Assembly: GCA_035610835.1 (NCBI GenBank)
Contig: CM069455.1
Span: 53,982,639-54,046,638 of the forward strand
DNA length: 64,000 nucleotides
Direction of reading: 5' to 3'
DNA from: Ophiura sarsii
Taxonomy: Eukaryota > Echinodermata > Ophiuroidea > Amphilepidida > Ophiuridae
In this document: positions 1-11,279 of the stretch, one piece after another
Layout of the letters: the number at the start of each line of letters is the position of its first letter
Numbering within the stretch: position 1 is the stretch's first letter
Translations under genes and position numbers: made by a program
Notes under the pieces: generated by a model
What the model saw: only the letters and a program-made list of their open reading frames with translations
The model's database searches: none
Told to the model about the DNA's origin: nothing

Positions 1-60
1 TAACTGCTCGTAAGTCTGTGGTTGGTGCGATTGTTAAATCTGACTTTCATAAGTGTATGT

Positions 61-123
61 AAGTAGAATGTGACAAAAACATATCCCATTGTTAATGGAT
101 ATGTTTTTAGTCACATTCTACTT
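61..123. repeat. Short near-perfect hairpin
   Basis: An arm beginning AAGTAGAATGTGAC at 61 is followed by its reverse complement ending at 123, with only a few bases between them and one inserted base in the right arm. It looks like a tiny foldback (MITE-like) relic. No target duplication was identified. Confidence 0.6.
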
Positions 124-1500
124 ATTGATATCATATTCGACCATGCTTGTTTAATACGCTGGCGTATATACATGATATCATGGTAGAAACCCCCCCATTG
201 ATATGAAACATGACCAGTGTGTTCAGTATGTCTATGATACTAATTTTGAATGTCTGAAAGAGTGATAGTACAAATCCACAATGCATTGTGCAAACTCAAG
301 ATTCCCCCCACCCCCCCGATGCATTTGGATTTCCCCTTATTGAATTGATACTTGTATCAATAAGATCGATATATATCAATTATACCTGTGTACCCAGAGA
401 TATCGATATCGTGGCTTTCTGTCGTCACGCATGACATGCATCGGAAAATTGATGGTTCCCTGTCTTTGTTTTTTCCAATAACTAAGTTGTTTACAGTCAA
501 GCTCTTAGGTTTTAGAAATAAGAAAAAGGATCACGAAGAACTAATTTATTTATTGATGTGAACAAGAATCTAAGAGCCTGTACCATGATTGCGCTATAAC
601 GCCTTGGTTTTGTGCATATGTCTATGGGAACTGATATGAATCGGGGGACCAGATTTACGGCGTTTTGCAGAATTGAAATGCATTGTGGTGCTGTCTTTAA
701 ATAAATTTAAAAAATCGTCTTTGATTTGAACCTCATCAAATCTGTACATTTAAAGGTAAAAATAGCCCCACACCCGTACTACGATGTGAATCATGACAAA
801 GAAAGCTCTTATCTATATAACCGTGAGGTAAAATATATATTGGTTTTGGATTCTATGATTGAAATCTTATGGAAACTGTAGATTTTGAGATGAAAATAAC
901 CTCATACCCATATTATGCGTTATACAGTTACTCAAGATATATTTTTGTACAATACAGTTGTTATCTGATTTTAGTGAATGTATAAAATTGGTTGTTTTTA
1001 ATTTTCACACGTACATATTGTATTATCGTATTTGTTATATTTGTTATGGGCATACAAAATCAACTATTGCTAATAAACGGTGTATGCCAAAGTGCCATGC
1101 CAATGTCAGAAACTTGCTCCATGCCTATATCCTATCTGTCTTAATTTGTGTAGTAAGTCGACGAATAAAACCACACCTTTTACGGGCGGACAGACCTGTC
1201 AAGTAGGATCGGTCGGTTGGGTTTTTTAAAAACAAATTGGTTTGTTGTAACCTAAAATGTCACAAAAATCTGGAATTTGTAGTAGGGAAAAAAAATCAAT
1301 CGCCAGATTTTCGGCCAAAAAACGGCTGATTTAACATGATTTGAGAAGAAGAAAAATCACAAAAATCGTTTCGATGGAGTAACTCATTTTAAAAATATCA
1401 GGCATAATCTAAAGGGAACTTATTTTGTTGAACTGTGTAGATTAGACTGAAAAACAGGACAGAACCATGGATAAACAATGATATGAGATATCAGGTACAG
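124..1500. other. Non-coding stretch, nothing recognised
   Basis: AT-rich sequence with only short, composition-driven ORFs in all frames. I see no exon-like segment, RNA gene or terminal repeat. A GGTCGGTCGG-type word near 1210 resembles words inside the element at 36616-37512 and may be a relic of it. Confidence 0.5.
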
Positions 1501-2520
1501 AAACCACTTATTGTACAAATTCAAAAAAGATAGAACAAAAACTGATCCGGAATATTGTCACATGAGAAATCAGATTCATAGGGATGCAAGATCTGCAAAA
1601 GCAGAGCACTTTTAGTAGTAAAATTGTAGAACACAAAAATGACTCAAAAAAACTTTGGCAACAGTTGAAAACTCTTGGGCATAGTAACAAATCTAAAGGT
1701 GAGACCAAAGTGGTTCTTGACATTGATGGTAAAACTTTCTTTGATTCAAACAAAGTAACAAGTTATATCAATGAATTTTATACTTCTGTTGCTTCAACAT
1801 TGGTTAACAAATAGTTTTGGCACTGAGTCTGCAGGCATTTAGAATCTACTACAAAAGTAAGAATGTCTACCCAAAGAGTTTTAAGCTATCGCCTGTTACT
1901 ATTGACTTTGTGTACAAAGAGCTACTCAAGTTGAAGCCCAATAAAAGTACCGGTCTAGATCGTATACCAGCGAAATTCTTAAAAGACGGTGCAGCGGTAA
2001 TTAAAGCATCACATGGCTTTCATCGTTAACTTGTCTATCACCAGCAACACCGTTCCCACTTATATGAAATTTGCTAGAGTAAGGCCTTTATTCAAGAAGA
2101 ACAGTAGCTCCGATGTTGTCAATTATAGACCGGTTAGCATATTGTCCATTGTCTCAAAAATTCTTGAAAAAGCAGTGTATAACCAACCAGCTTGAAATGT
2201 ACCTCTCTGATAATAATTTGATTTATAGGCTGCAATCTGGTTTCAGAGGCTCATGAAGAATTAAAAAATCTGGAAATGTTGAAAGTTGAAAACCAAGTTA
2301 AACAACTTAAACTCAATCATGTTTTTAAAATCTATAATGAAATTTTTCCAACACCCACAGGTACAATACCAGGGGCCTGGTTCCTAAAGCTTAAGGTCAG
2401 CTGTGCAAAACATTTTTCTTTGCTGGTATTCGGGAAAGGAACTTGCTACCAACTCATGTTAAAACATCCAAAATCCACGGGCAGTTCAAAAAGGCAGTAA
2501 ATAGTCACTTTCTATCTTGA
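1500..2520 (+). mobile_element. Internally deleted non-LTR retrotransposon (CR1/Jockey-like LINE), pseudogene
   Basis: Three broken reading frames at 1584-1814, 1817-2029 and 2013-2195 together show the linker and N-terminal part of a LINE reverse transcriptase: a KLWQQLKTLG-type segment, then LKPNKSTGLDRIP, then VNYRPVSILSIVSKILEKAV, then LQSGFRGS around 2230. Directly after, 2276-2500 resembles the extreme C-terminus of such proteins (frame-broken equivalents of a FKKAVKSHL tail). The palm with the catalytic YADD-type motif is absent, so about 1 kb or more was deleted internally. Stop codons and frameshifts separate the pieces. Family placement is from memory of CR1/Jockey-type RT motifs; the clade is uncertain. 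Confidence 0.75.
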
Positions 2521-2629
2521 TTTTTGATCTGTTTTTTATATGCAGTTGTTTCATAAAAAGTGCAATGTTTTGTGTGTGCAAATATATAAAGGGTTCAACA
2601 AAAGAAAGTATACCACTTTGTTTATGTCA

Positions 2630-3097
2630 TTTTGAGTAACATTCAATTTATTTTTTTAGGCATTTAGATGAATCTTTTGGGCATAATTTAATACCAAGTT
2701 TGCCCCCTAACAACAAAGATAAACCATGATTAGCACCATTTAAAGAAAATTGGTCACTTTTCAAAAGTCACATTTTCAATGCACGCAAGCCGCGAGAAAA
2801 TGCTGTGCGTGGCACTTTGAATGGCCGGGAATGAAATGGATATTGATAGCGTTGGGTTGTGCCTGAGCGAGCGGGCTATTTGATTATGAACAGGTAACAT
2901 GTGGTATTTTCTTACCGCGCATGTGTATTGAAAATGTGACTTTTGAAAAGGGACTAATTTTCTTTAAATGGTGCTAATCATGGTTTATCTTTGTTGTTAG
3001 GGGGAAAATTTGGTATCAAATTATGTCTAAAAGACTCATATAAATGCCTATCTAGCCTGTATGGTCAAAAGAAAATGGAATGTTACTCAAATAAATA
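2630..3097. mobile_element. Foldback/MITE element with ~160-bp inverted arms
   Basis: The left arm (about 2630-2790) and right arm (about 2925-3097) are reverse complements with scattered mismatches. Both contain a segment reading TAAACCATGATTAGCACCAT or its complement. No coding capacity. The exact ends are uncertain because both sides run into AT-rich sequence. Confidence 0.7.
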
Positions 3098-4670
3098 GAT
3101 AAATAAATATGTGTCAATGATGATCAGATTAAGATTCAAATCACTAGCTATCACTACCTCCCCTCAATTGGAAGATCCTAGCTGAAATGGTACACCGGCC
3201 AAAAAAGTCTGTGACTCAACTATAGTTATAGCGAAATTATGGACGGAGGTGGTAAAACTTATTGAATGTCCCTCATAATAATTGATTACGAATGCAGTCT
3301 GCCCTCAACGACCGAGTAAGTATTATCAATTGATCTCCTCCACTACGTCCTACGTCACTCAGGGTGCCATACAGTCATCCTTGGTATAAATAGTGTAGTT
3401 CCCAAACATAATAGTGTTTGCTGTTATCACACAACGCTCTATTGACTAGCAGTTCTTATTATAGCTAAGACGCAATGTGGTCAGAGCGTCCTTGAGCGTG
3501 ATGTGAAAGTAGGCTTAAAGATTATTAAAGATGACTTATTTCCGGGTTTGGTGATTGAGGCAGAATGAGGCGGATAACTTGTGGGGATGCGGATGAACTA
3601 CATAAAACCATAACATACCATAACATAACGACGTGCAGCTAACACGCTGAATAAAAGGAGATACTTGGTTCAAGATAACACATAACATTTTACTCAATAA
3701 GTAGTCTACATTACACGGATTTATATGTTTGTTGCGGGATGTTATGAACTCATGATAATGATATAAGGTGAAAGGTAAGTTCTTACGATCATAAACGTAT
3801 TAGACGAGAGGAATTGTTCAATAGAAGTTGACAAGTAATGAAAGTTGCTGAAGCATATATTATGGCCAGTAATATGAGTGGTTGGTATCCGGTGGTATTG
3901 AATCGTAAGACAAGGATGACAAGTGAGTTCTTATCACGAATGAGGGAAATCGTTGTGTTGTTTAGTAGATAACTATAGTGTGATAATGATGTTATTAAAG
4001 AATAATGGTGCAATGATTAATAATAATGTATTACAAATGGGAAAATTGCTAAATAGTAATAGTATATTCACGTCGATACCCGCGTCGATATGATTTTTTA
4101 CTCGAGTTCAAGCTGATTCTTGTAGATTATTATTAAATATGAACACTCGAATACTCTCTAGTCTTCAATTTTGTACTCTGTGCTTATTTAATATTGAATA
4201 CTTTGGTCTGCTGTATTTACTGTCTACTCACAACCAGGAAAGGTGCTCTCTAGAAATATGATAGTAACTCTCATGCTAGAAACAAGTTACAAGCAGTTGA
4301 GTTTACTTTTACAAAGAAAAATAACTGAAATTAGACTTGAACTTATATTAAAGTTGGCCATGCAGCGTAGGTGATGGATAATTAGAGGAACAAAATAGAA
4401 ATAGAAAAGTAGAGTTTATAGCCAACCGATGTTGAAATCAATGCACATGGCCGTCAACCTACAATTCAAGGGCGGTCCATTATTGTTACAGAAAGACAAA
4501 ACACTTATTTAATTTGGGAGGCGGTCACAAAACAACTCACCCGATGATTCTATTCACCCGATGATGATACTTCGATGGATTGTGTTTAAACAGTTTTGAT
4601 AAAATTCAAAAGATTTGATGAAGCATGAGTAAATTTGAAGGTAATCGTAGTTTAGTATTTTGCCTTTGGA

Positions 4671-4714
<44 letters not shown>

Positions 4715-5667
4715 GGCCATGGTTTTAGGTTCTGCACTAGTTAATATCCAGTTATCAATAGTTAGTCTAATAATAGTCAACAAACTAAAGTAGCGGGACA
4801 GTTGTATGATTACAATTTATAACAAATAATAAATAATACTATACCTGCGGGACTACCTGGTGGTTTTAGATAGGCCTACGGGTGGGTTTTTTCGTAGTAA
4901 ATACATGAACAATGCACTTTGGAAAGTACATTTGTAAGGTATCAGCCTAACAGGCGTGTCAAAAAAGCGTCCCTTTTTTACACCAAAAGTAACAAAATGG
5001 ATCTGAATTATTTAGCAATCTTTCACGTGTCATAACAATTTTGTTACGTCTATAAGAATGATGGCATATCTATGTTAAATTCAGCTTTAGACACTTTCCA
5101 AGAGTCATTCAAGTGTATCATTGAACATTTTCAATAAATGTTTTTAAAAAATCCATCTATTCAACTTCCAACCATACCAAACAAAATATGTAATATATTA
5201 AAGGGACACAATGTCATGTTGAATTTTTGTAATTTTAATAAATTTACTTCAGAATTCAAGATGAACATTAAAATATGCAATTATTGTTGTTTCTACAACA
5301 TAAAAAACCCCAGCAAAACTTGATTAAAACAATGTTTTAAATATGTTGGAATACCACCCTTAACCATGTAAAATGCTGATCCGTGGTCAGATCAGCATTT
5401 TTGAATCGACGTTTTGATGTACAAAGAGGGCTGATTTTTCTTAATCCTTATAGGTGTAAGTTCACGTGTTATACAATTGAAATAATACAAATACAAATCC
5501 AAATCCCAGTTGTTATCATATATTTTTGTAATTGAGGGCGCTGCTTCCACCACATCTCTTAATGTCCCTTTAAGATGTATTTTAAGAAATACATTGATAG
5601 TGTAAGTACTCAATGGAATCTCAATTAGTATAGCAGCTTTTGTCAGTTGAAAGTAGGTATACAGGGT
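3098..5667. other. Non-coding stretch, no gene recognised
   Basis: Only short chance ORFs. Apart from the G-tract listed separately, I found no inverted termini, RNA gene or exon-like segment here. Confidence 0.45.
4676..4712 (+). repeat. Poly-G homopolymer, 37 bases
   Basis: An uninterrupted run of 37 G residues, the longest of many G/C homopolymers in the window. Others sit at transposon ends; no paired C-run or target duplication was found for this one. It can form G-quadruplexes, and its length may be an assembly estimate. Confidence 0.9.
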
Positions 5668-6025
5668 AAGGCCTAACAAAAAAGTTTGATTGGCGTAACC
5701 CGACCGACCCTATTTTGACTGCCGACCCTAAACATTTATTTATTTATTTATTTTTTATTATTTGTTTTTATTTGTTTTTATTTTTTTATTTTTTGTTTTT
5801 TTATTATTTTTTTAAAACAATTTTGTGTGTGTGAGAAAAAGAAGGAAAAAAACCCAGTGAAAATGTGTATTTGTGCCACTTTGTTTATGTCTGTATGGTA
5901 TATGTGTGTTGGATTTATAAAATTTCATAGACGTTTTATAGATTAAAATAAAAAATAAAAAATCCGACCTACCTACCCTATTTTTCTTCTATGTTACGCC
6001 AATCAAACTTTTTTTTTTAGGCCTA
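5668..6025. mobile_element. TIR element with GGCCTAACAAAAAA-type ends
   Basis: The left end reads AAGGCCTAACAAAAAAG then TTTGATTGGCGTAAC; the right end is its reverse complement, closing with TTAGGCC near 6025. The core is (TTTA)n-rich and non-coding. Both flanks carry related CCGACC/ACCGACC words. The termini resemble those of the larger element at 36616-37512, so they may be one family. Confidence 0.65.
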
Positions 6026-6502
6026 CGAAGAAAACACCTGCAATCATGGAAATTAGCCATTTTGATTTTAAAATCAAGTTGAAGTTGACAACTTTTTAAA
6101 CGTTGTAATATTTGTTCCAACGTTCAGTGCGAACAAATGAAGTCATTCGCATTTCCGTTTGTCTTAGGTGACCCTTTTGCTGCACAACCCACTTTACGTG
6201 TTTGTCCACGAGCACAGTGATTTCCAATTGAAATTGCACACACACAAGTTGCATTTTCTTATTTGAATATCCTGCCAATCTAGGCCAATTTGACACGAAA
6301 TAATTCACATAATAGGCCTACACCATGTCCCACACCATAGCAATGGTAATTTATAACTTAAGATCCTAAATTACTATACATTTGTATTTCCTTTATTTTG
6401 AATGACTTTTGAGGACCGTTTTCTGTGTAAAAATATACCGTTTATTATTAAAAGTAACAACATCTAAATTCAAAAAACAAAAACTTTGGCGGATAACCTG
6501 AT

Positions 6503-6834
6503 CCGGGGGGGGGGGGGGGTTCTCACATTGATATGGTATACGTATATGTGCCTACCTTTTGGGGTGCCTTTTCGCAAAAATTGGTATAGCGATGGGGTGG
6601 TTTTCATCACAGACCAAAGCGCCCAATTGGCATAAATTGGGTGTATTTTGAGGCATTTTTGGAAAAAGCGCCCAATTTGTGCACAATTGGGTGCTTTTCT
6701 TACAAAATTGGTATATTGATGGGTGGGAAATTAGCCAAAAAATAGGTATAGGGAAAGTCACATTTTCGAAGTCCGGTAGGCACATCCACGTACGATTTTG
6801 GCGAAAGTAACCCCCCCCCCCCCCCCCCCCAGGG
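6503..6834. mobile_element. Poly-G/poly-C-ended hAT-like MITE, copy 1
   Basis: A 332-bp unit that begins with a 15-G run (6505-6519) and ends with a 20-C run (6811-6830). It is flanked by perfect 8-bp direct repeats AACCTGAT at 6495-6502 and 6835-6842, the target-duplication length typical of hAT transposons. The interior is closely related to the copy at 12801-13160. The short ORFs inside are not genes. Confidence 0.8.
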
Positions 6835-7017
6835 AACCTGATTTCATATCGTGGTTATCCACCGGTTTACCAGATTTTCCCCCTTAATTTAAATCACTGA
6901 TCACAAATTTACTCAAGTTACCAAATTTAAATGAGAGACGCATTTGCGATCTATGCATGTTTTGGGTATCCGTGGAAAGACATGTGAAATGGGTGCATGG
7001 GTAAAAAGGTTCACCAA

Positions 7018-7216
7018 CAGTCGGGCGTAGCAAGGTTTTTCATAGTCGGGGGGGGGGGGGGGGGTGCCGTCGATTCATGAGCTTGAGAGGGATTGACGAC
7101 GTGCCACCCCCTCAACCGACGCGAAAAACGAGCTCGATAACTGATCTCAACCGACCGACACGACTCGAATATTGGGGCCTCGGCGCGCCCCCTTCCCGCC
7201 CCTGGCTACGCCACTG
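7018..7216. mobile_element. hAT-like MITE with CAGTSGCGTAGC ends
   Basis: A 199-bp element starting CAGTCGGGCGTAGC and ending GCTACGCCACTG, flanked by perfect 8-bp direct repeats TTCACCAA (7010-7017 and 7217-7224). It holds a 17-G run at 7048-7064. A diverged fragment of the same family lies at about 26970-27105 inside the gene. Confidence 0.85.
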
Positions 7217-7885
7217 TTCACCAACGGCAAACGGAAAATGGTATTGACTTCATTTTTTTTCACACTAAGCTAGTAATATAGTATAAAAAGCCTATGGTAT
7301 TCTTATAACGTTTAAAATGATTCAAACCTCGCACCCTGTTCTGTTTCAATATAAAAGTAAGAAACATTCAGTTTATTTTGTAAATTATGGGATTTTTCGT
7401 AATTTTTATCCCGCACCCGCACGGGACATTTTTTTGGCACGACCTGTAGCTAGTTATCGCACGCCAAAACTTAGCTATCATTTATATTCATAGCCATTAT
7501 TTTGACATACCGCATGATGAATGGCGAATTTCATAAAGTTATGAATATCAAACTACCAGAACTCAATAACAAACAAAATAGTCTATTTAGTATTATCATA
7601 ATATTATAATAATCTCTAAACCAAATTTATTCAATCTAAATAAGCAAATATGTAATAATACGCGTGTGGCATATTATGGCGGAATTATTAGCTAAGGCCT
7701 AGTGTCACAGCTTGAAGCTCAAACAGCGTTTATAATTCAGTGAATTTTAAATTGTTCATAATAACAAATCCTTTAAAAAGGAAAAGGGCGACCAAATGAA
7801 AAATAACAGTAGCCTCTGAGGTTGATTTTGACTAAAACTTGGTAAATTATAGGCTAAAAAATCACAGTAGTAACGCAAAGTAATA

Positions 7886-8768
7886 TAGGTTTTCCCAGTT
7901 AGTTTAACACTTTTTTCATTATATTTCATATCTCGTTAAGTTAGAATTCGTCCCCAAAATCTGACTTACGCATTTTGTTAGATGAATTTCGTCAATGAGC
8001 ATTATATTTCAAAGTATGACCATTTCATTTAATTCATTGGTCATTTCTTTTCGTCAAGGAAGGATTGAATTCGTATCACCTGATGGGTAGCGGGCCTATG
8101 CACAAATATAATTCGTCTTTGTTCATTATTTTTAATACTTTTATCACATATATTCGTCAGGTGTTAGAAGAATAGGCCTACATATTATTGCAGGTTAGAT
8201 TTGAACCACCGACATGTGTTCTTTTGCCTTGTCTATATTGAAACAACTGAAAACGTGGATATTGTTTTTGTATGGTTTTACCATCTAAAGATACCACACC
8301 AAAGTGCAAACAACTTGCACAAAGTCCCATTAAGTCATTCAAGAGAGTTGGTGATATAAATCATATGAAATAAAAGAAAAAAAGAACGAACAAGCAAGAA
8401 AGAAAGAAAGAAAGAAAAAATAAATATATATATATATATAACGTATAGGCCTATAGCTGGATTTTACATGCTTCTAAGTAGGACGTTCCACATGGGACGA
8501 AATAAAGTGAACTGAATATGAAACTATTTGATCAAAGACGAAATAAATGTATACATTAGTAGGTTACCGCTGTATCAGACGAAATGGAAGTGTGTTAGGA
8601 CGAAATAAAATGAACATTAAATGAAATTAATTGCGCAAAATATGAATATACTTGACCAAAGACGAAATTTACTTTAACAAATGCAACCTTCAAAATTTTG
8701 GGACGAATTCAAACTTAACGAGATATGAAATATAATGAATAAAGTGTTAAACTAACTGGGAAAACCTA
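7886..8768. mobile_element. TA-flanked TIR element, 883 bp, no transposase
   Basis: The ends are TAGGTTTTCCCAGTTAG and its reverse complement, with arms of about 70 bp that extend through a TCATATCTCGTTAAG segment. A TA dinucleotide flanks each side (7884-7885 and 8769-8770), as in Tc1/mariner-type insertions. The interior has GACGAAAT words in both orientations and a GAAA/TA microsatellite at about 8396-8440. No recognisable transposase remains. Confidence 0.75.
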
Positions 8769-9045
8769 TAATACAAAAAGCGGACACGGCTACAAAATGT
8801 GTGTGTATTCAATATAAACAGAGTAAAAGTCTGTCTAAAAAGGCCAAGAATACGGGAAAATAATGATACTAACTTAGAATACTGAAATAAGTAAACCTGA
8901 GGTTGAGAACATTTTCAATAAAACAACTTAGGTTGAAAATAAATCCAATCAGACAACCTCAGATCATGATTGAACGTGTGCACGCAATACAGACCTACAC
9001 ACACTTGTGAAAAAAATGCAAAGTCCGAAAATTAATTCGACCTGG
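8769..9045. other. Spacer between a TIR element and the 15-bp minisatellite
   Basis: Non-coding. Words such as ACCTGAGGTTGA (about 8896) and ACAACCTCAG (about 8953) resemble the minisatellite unit that follows, which suggests the array grew out of this local sequence. Confidence 0.4.
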
Positions 9046-9345
9046 ATTTAGGTAACCTGAGTTTAGGTAACCTGAGGTTAGGTAACCTGAGGTTAGGTAA
9101 CCTGAGGTTAGGTAACCTGAGGTTAGGTAACCTGAGGTTAGGTATCCTGAGGTTAGGTAACCTGAGGTTAGGTAACCTGAGGTTAGGTAACCTGAGGTTA
9201 GGTAACCTGAGGTTAGGTAACCTGAGGTTAGGTAACCTGAGTTTAGGTAACCTGAGGTTAGGTAACCTGAGGTTAGGTAACCTGAGGTTAGGTAACCTGA
9301 GGTTAGGTAACCTGAGGTTAGGTAACCTGAGGTTAGGTAACCTGA
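9046..9345 (+). repeat. 15-bp minisatellite, exactly 20 units
   Basis: The unit GGTTAGGTAACCTGA is repeated in register for 300 bp. Variants are rare: GTTT for GGTT in a few units and one ATCC. The unit can be read as two odd-centred palindromes (AGGTAACCT and AACCTGAGGTT), so each strand can form small hairpins. Because 15 is divisible by 3 it creates an artificial minus-strand ORF of SGYLT repeats, which I do not call a gene. Confidence 0.97.
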
Positions 9346-9818
9346 GGTCGAAAGGTGTATGAGCATTTCCATCTCTGCGGCTAGATAGCCAGATGGTCTA
9401 TTTGTGTAAAATCACGATTTTTAACAACTCTTCTGTCACATGTTGGGTCCTTTAAAATAAATATCTGGTTTTAGTTTTCAATATGAATTCATGTGGGACC
9501 AAATGAAAGCAAACAGATACCGAAAAAGAAGATTTTTTACTTTTTTTACTAAATTTGTAAATACAAATTATAGTCTAAATAAATAATACCGGGTGGTTAA
9601 CAAAAAAGTTGACCCAAGTTCTAGGTAACTTTTCAACTACATTTCATAGGTTCAGAGAATTTGTGTTTACTTAGTCTTGATCAGCAATAAGTTTTGAATG
9701 GTCAAACTTCATCTATATAGGACGGCCGCCGTCGTAGCGGCTCGCCCAAAACACTCGGACTACATGTAGGCCTATGTGCGCAAATCTGGTGAATGCAAAT
9801 CCACCGTCGTGGGATTGC

Positions 9819-10415
9819 AAGTCCCACGCTATCCATGATTTTACCATTGAAAATACAAAACAGATTTGTCAGAAACCTTTCCCAACTTTCAAGGTCTATC
9901 TCAAGGATTACCGAACCAATACTAGGCATGTTTGTGCTTATTTTAATCATACATGTGTGGGATGTAAAAACACCCCTACATTAATTAATAATGGTATTGT
10001 CCAGATTAGTTATTTGACTTCGCATTATTTATATCGATTTGAGCCAATCAGCGCCCAGTTGTGAATAACCATTAGCCAATCACAGCTGGGCACCGTATTG
10101 GCGAGCGGGCTTCGCCAAAAGATATTCTTTCTCTCGTGTTGTATCTTGTACCAGTGCTTGTATTAGTCTCTCATCATTTTCATTGTAACATTTTGTATAA
10201 TTTGGAGCAAGCTTTACTTTAATAAACTGCCAGATTATGGTGACGAAATGTATCAAGTTGTGATATAGACTACCCTTTATACTGTAAGAAACCAACAAGA
10301 ATGGACTCTTACACATGTATGATTTATATTCAATTCAATAATGTTGACATTTTTGAAACATTTTGTGAAATTTAGAAATGTCGTCTGCAGACGCCTGTCG
10401 CGTGGAAAGTGTTAA
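9819..10415 (+). mobile_element. MITE of the ACTTTCCACGCGG family, interrupted copy
   Basis: The left part (about 9819-9955) matches the AAACAGATTTGTCAGAAACC half of this family. The right part (about 10330-10415) matches the half that contains CGTCTGCAGACG and ends in GTGGAAAGTGTTAA. About 370 bp of unrelated sequence separates them. Further copies lie at 31788, 34074, 44918, 48768, 57485, 57893 and 63478. Confidence 0.65.
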
Positions 10416-10522
10416 GGGCTGAGCAGACTCCACAACGCTATAACTCTTTGCACTCTCACACATGCGTAGTAGCTCTAACACAACACAATTACGCAGCCTG
10501 GAGTCTGCTGAGCCCTTTAGGC
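10416..10522. mobile_element. Small MITE with AGGGCTGAGCAGACTCC ends, copy 1
   Basis: A 107-bp unit beginning AGGGCTGAGCAGACTCCAC and ending with the reverse complement GGAGTCTGCTGAGCCCT. It abuts the right end of the preceding MITE. Related copies are at about 21335-21506 and 53643-53786. Confidence 0.7.
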
Positions 10523-10790
10523 CTATGACATTTTGGTAATTTTGCAGGAGAAGCATTTTTCGTGTTCAATTTTGTTTACTTAAGTATTGTTTAAACAAAT
10601 TTGATTTAAGAATAATTATTTCCTATTTTAAGACTGGTAAAATGGTTTTTGAATTTGTAGATTTGCCTACATTTTCATAAATATAACTAAAAATGCCATT
10701 TTTTATGCTGCTTTTTGAAAACCAAAAAACGAAATATAACTAAAGTCGATATACTGTAAAATGTGTGTTACGCGAGTGGTTTGTTCGAGG

Positions 10791-11191
10791 CCCGGGGGGA
10801 CCAGTCAAACATAATGGTGTACACATGCGTGACCAAATTTTTTCCAGACACCCCCTAAACAAGTTTTACCCTGCAAGCAAAATTACCCCCTAAACAAGTT
10901 TTTAGCGCGCTTTCCTTGCAAATTCTGACCCCTAAACAAGTTCTTGCAAGAATATGACCCCTAAACAAGTTTTGTCTATTTAACGGGGAACAAAGTAAGT
11001 TACCCTAAACACGTTCGACCTGTATTTTAAGCCGGGATTTTAAGCCACCCTTTTTCTTGAAAATCAGCGTTTTTGATACCCTTAACGCGTCACGCGCGTG
11101 ACGCGTCCAACACTGAAAAAACACCCCTTTTTACGCGTTTTTTGGTCACGCATGTGTACAACATTATGTTTGACTGCCCCCCCCCCCCGGG
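10791..11191. mobile_element. Poly-G/poly-C-ended hAT-like MITE with 8-bp target duplication
   Basis: A 401-bp element from CCCGGGGGG to CCCCGGGG, flanked by perfect 8-bp repeats GTTCGAGG (10783-10790 and 11192-11199). Inside the poly-G ends the arms continue as inverted repeats (AGTCAAACATAATG and its complement; ACATGCGTGACCAAA and its complement). The interior has four loose tandem copies of ACCCCTAAACAAGTT. Non-coding. Confidence 0.85.
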
Positions 11192-11279
11192 GTTCGAGGT
11201 CTGTCGAATGCAAATTGAAAACTTGAAAGGTGACTGAGGTCCCGTGGATTAGATGCAAGAAGAAACAACACACCATGTA

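Noticed and set aside
9046..9345. Possible CRISPR array
   Set aside because: Units are contiguous without unique spacers, and the DNA is eukaryotic.
8995..9372. Minus-strand ORF of 125 codons with SGYLT repeats
   Set aside because: Produced entirely by the 15-bp minisatellite, whose unit length is a multiple of three; no splice sites or flanking coding signal.
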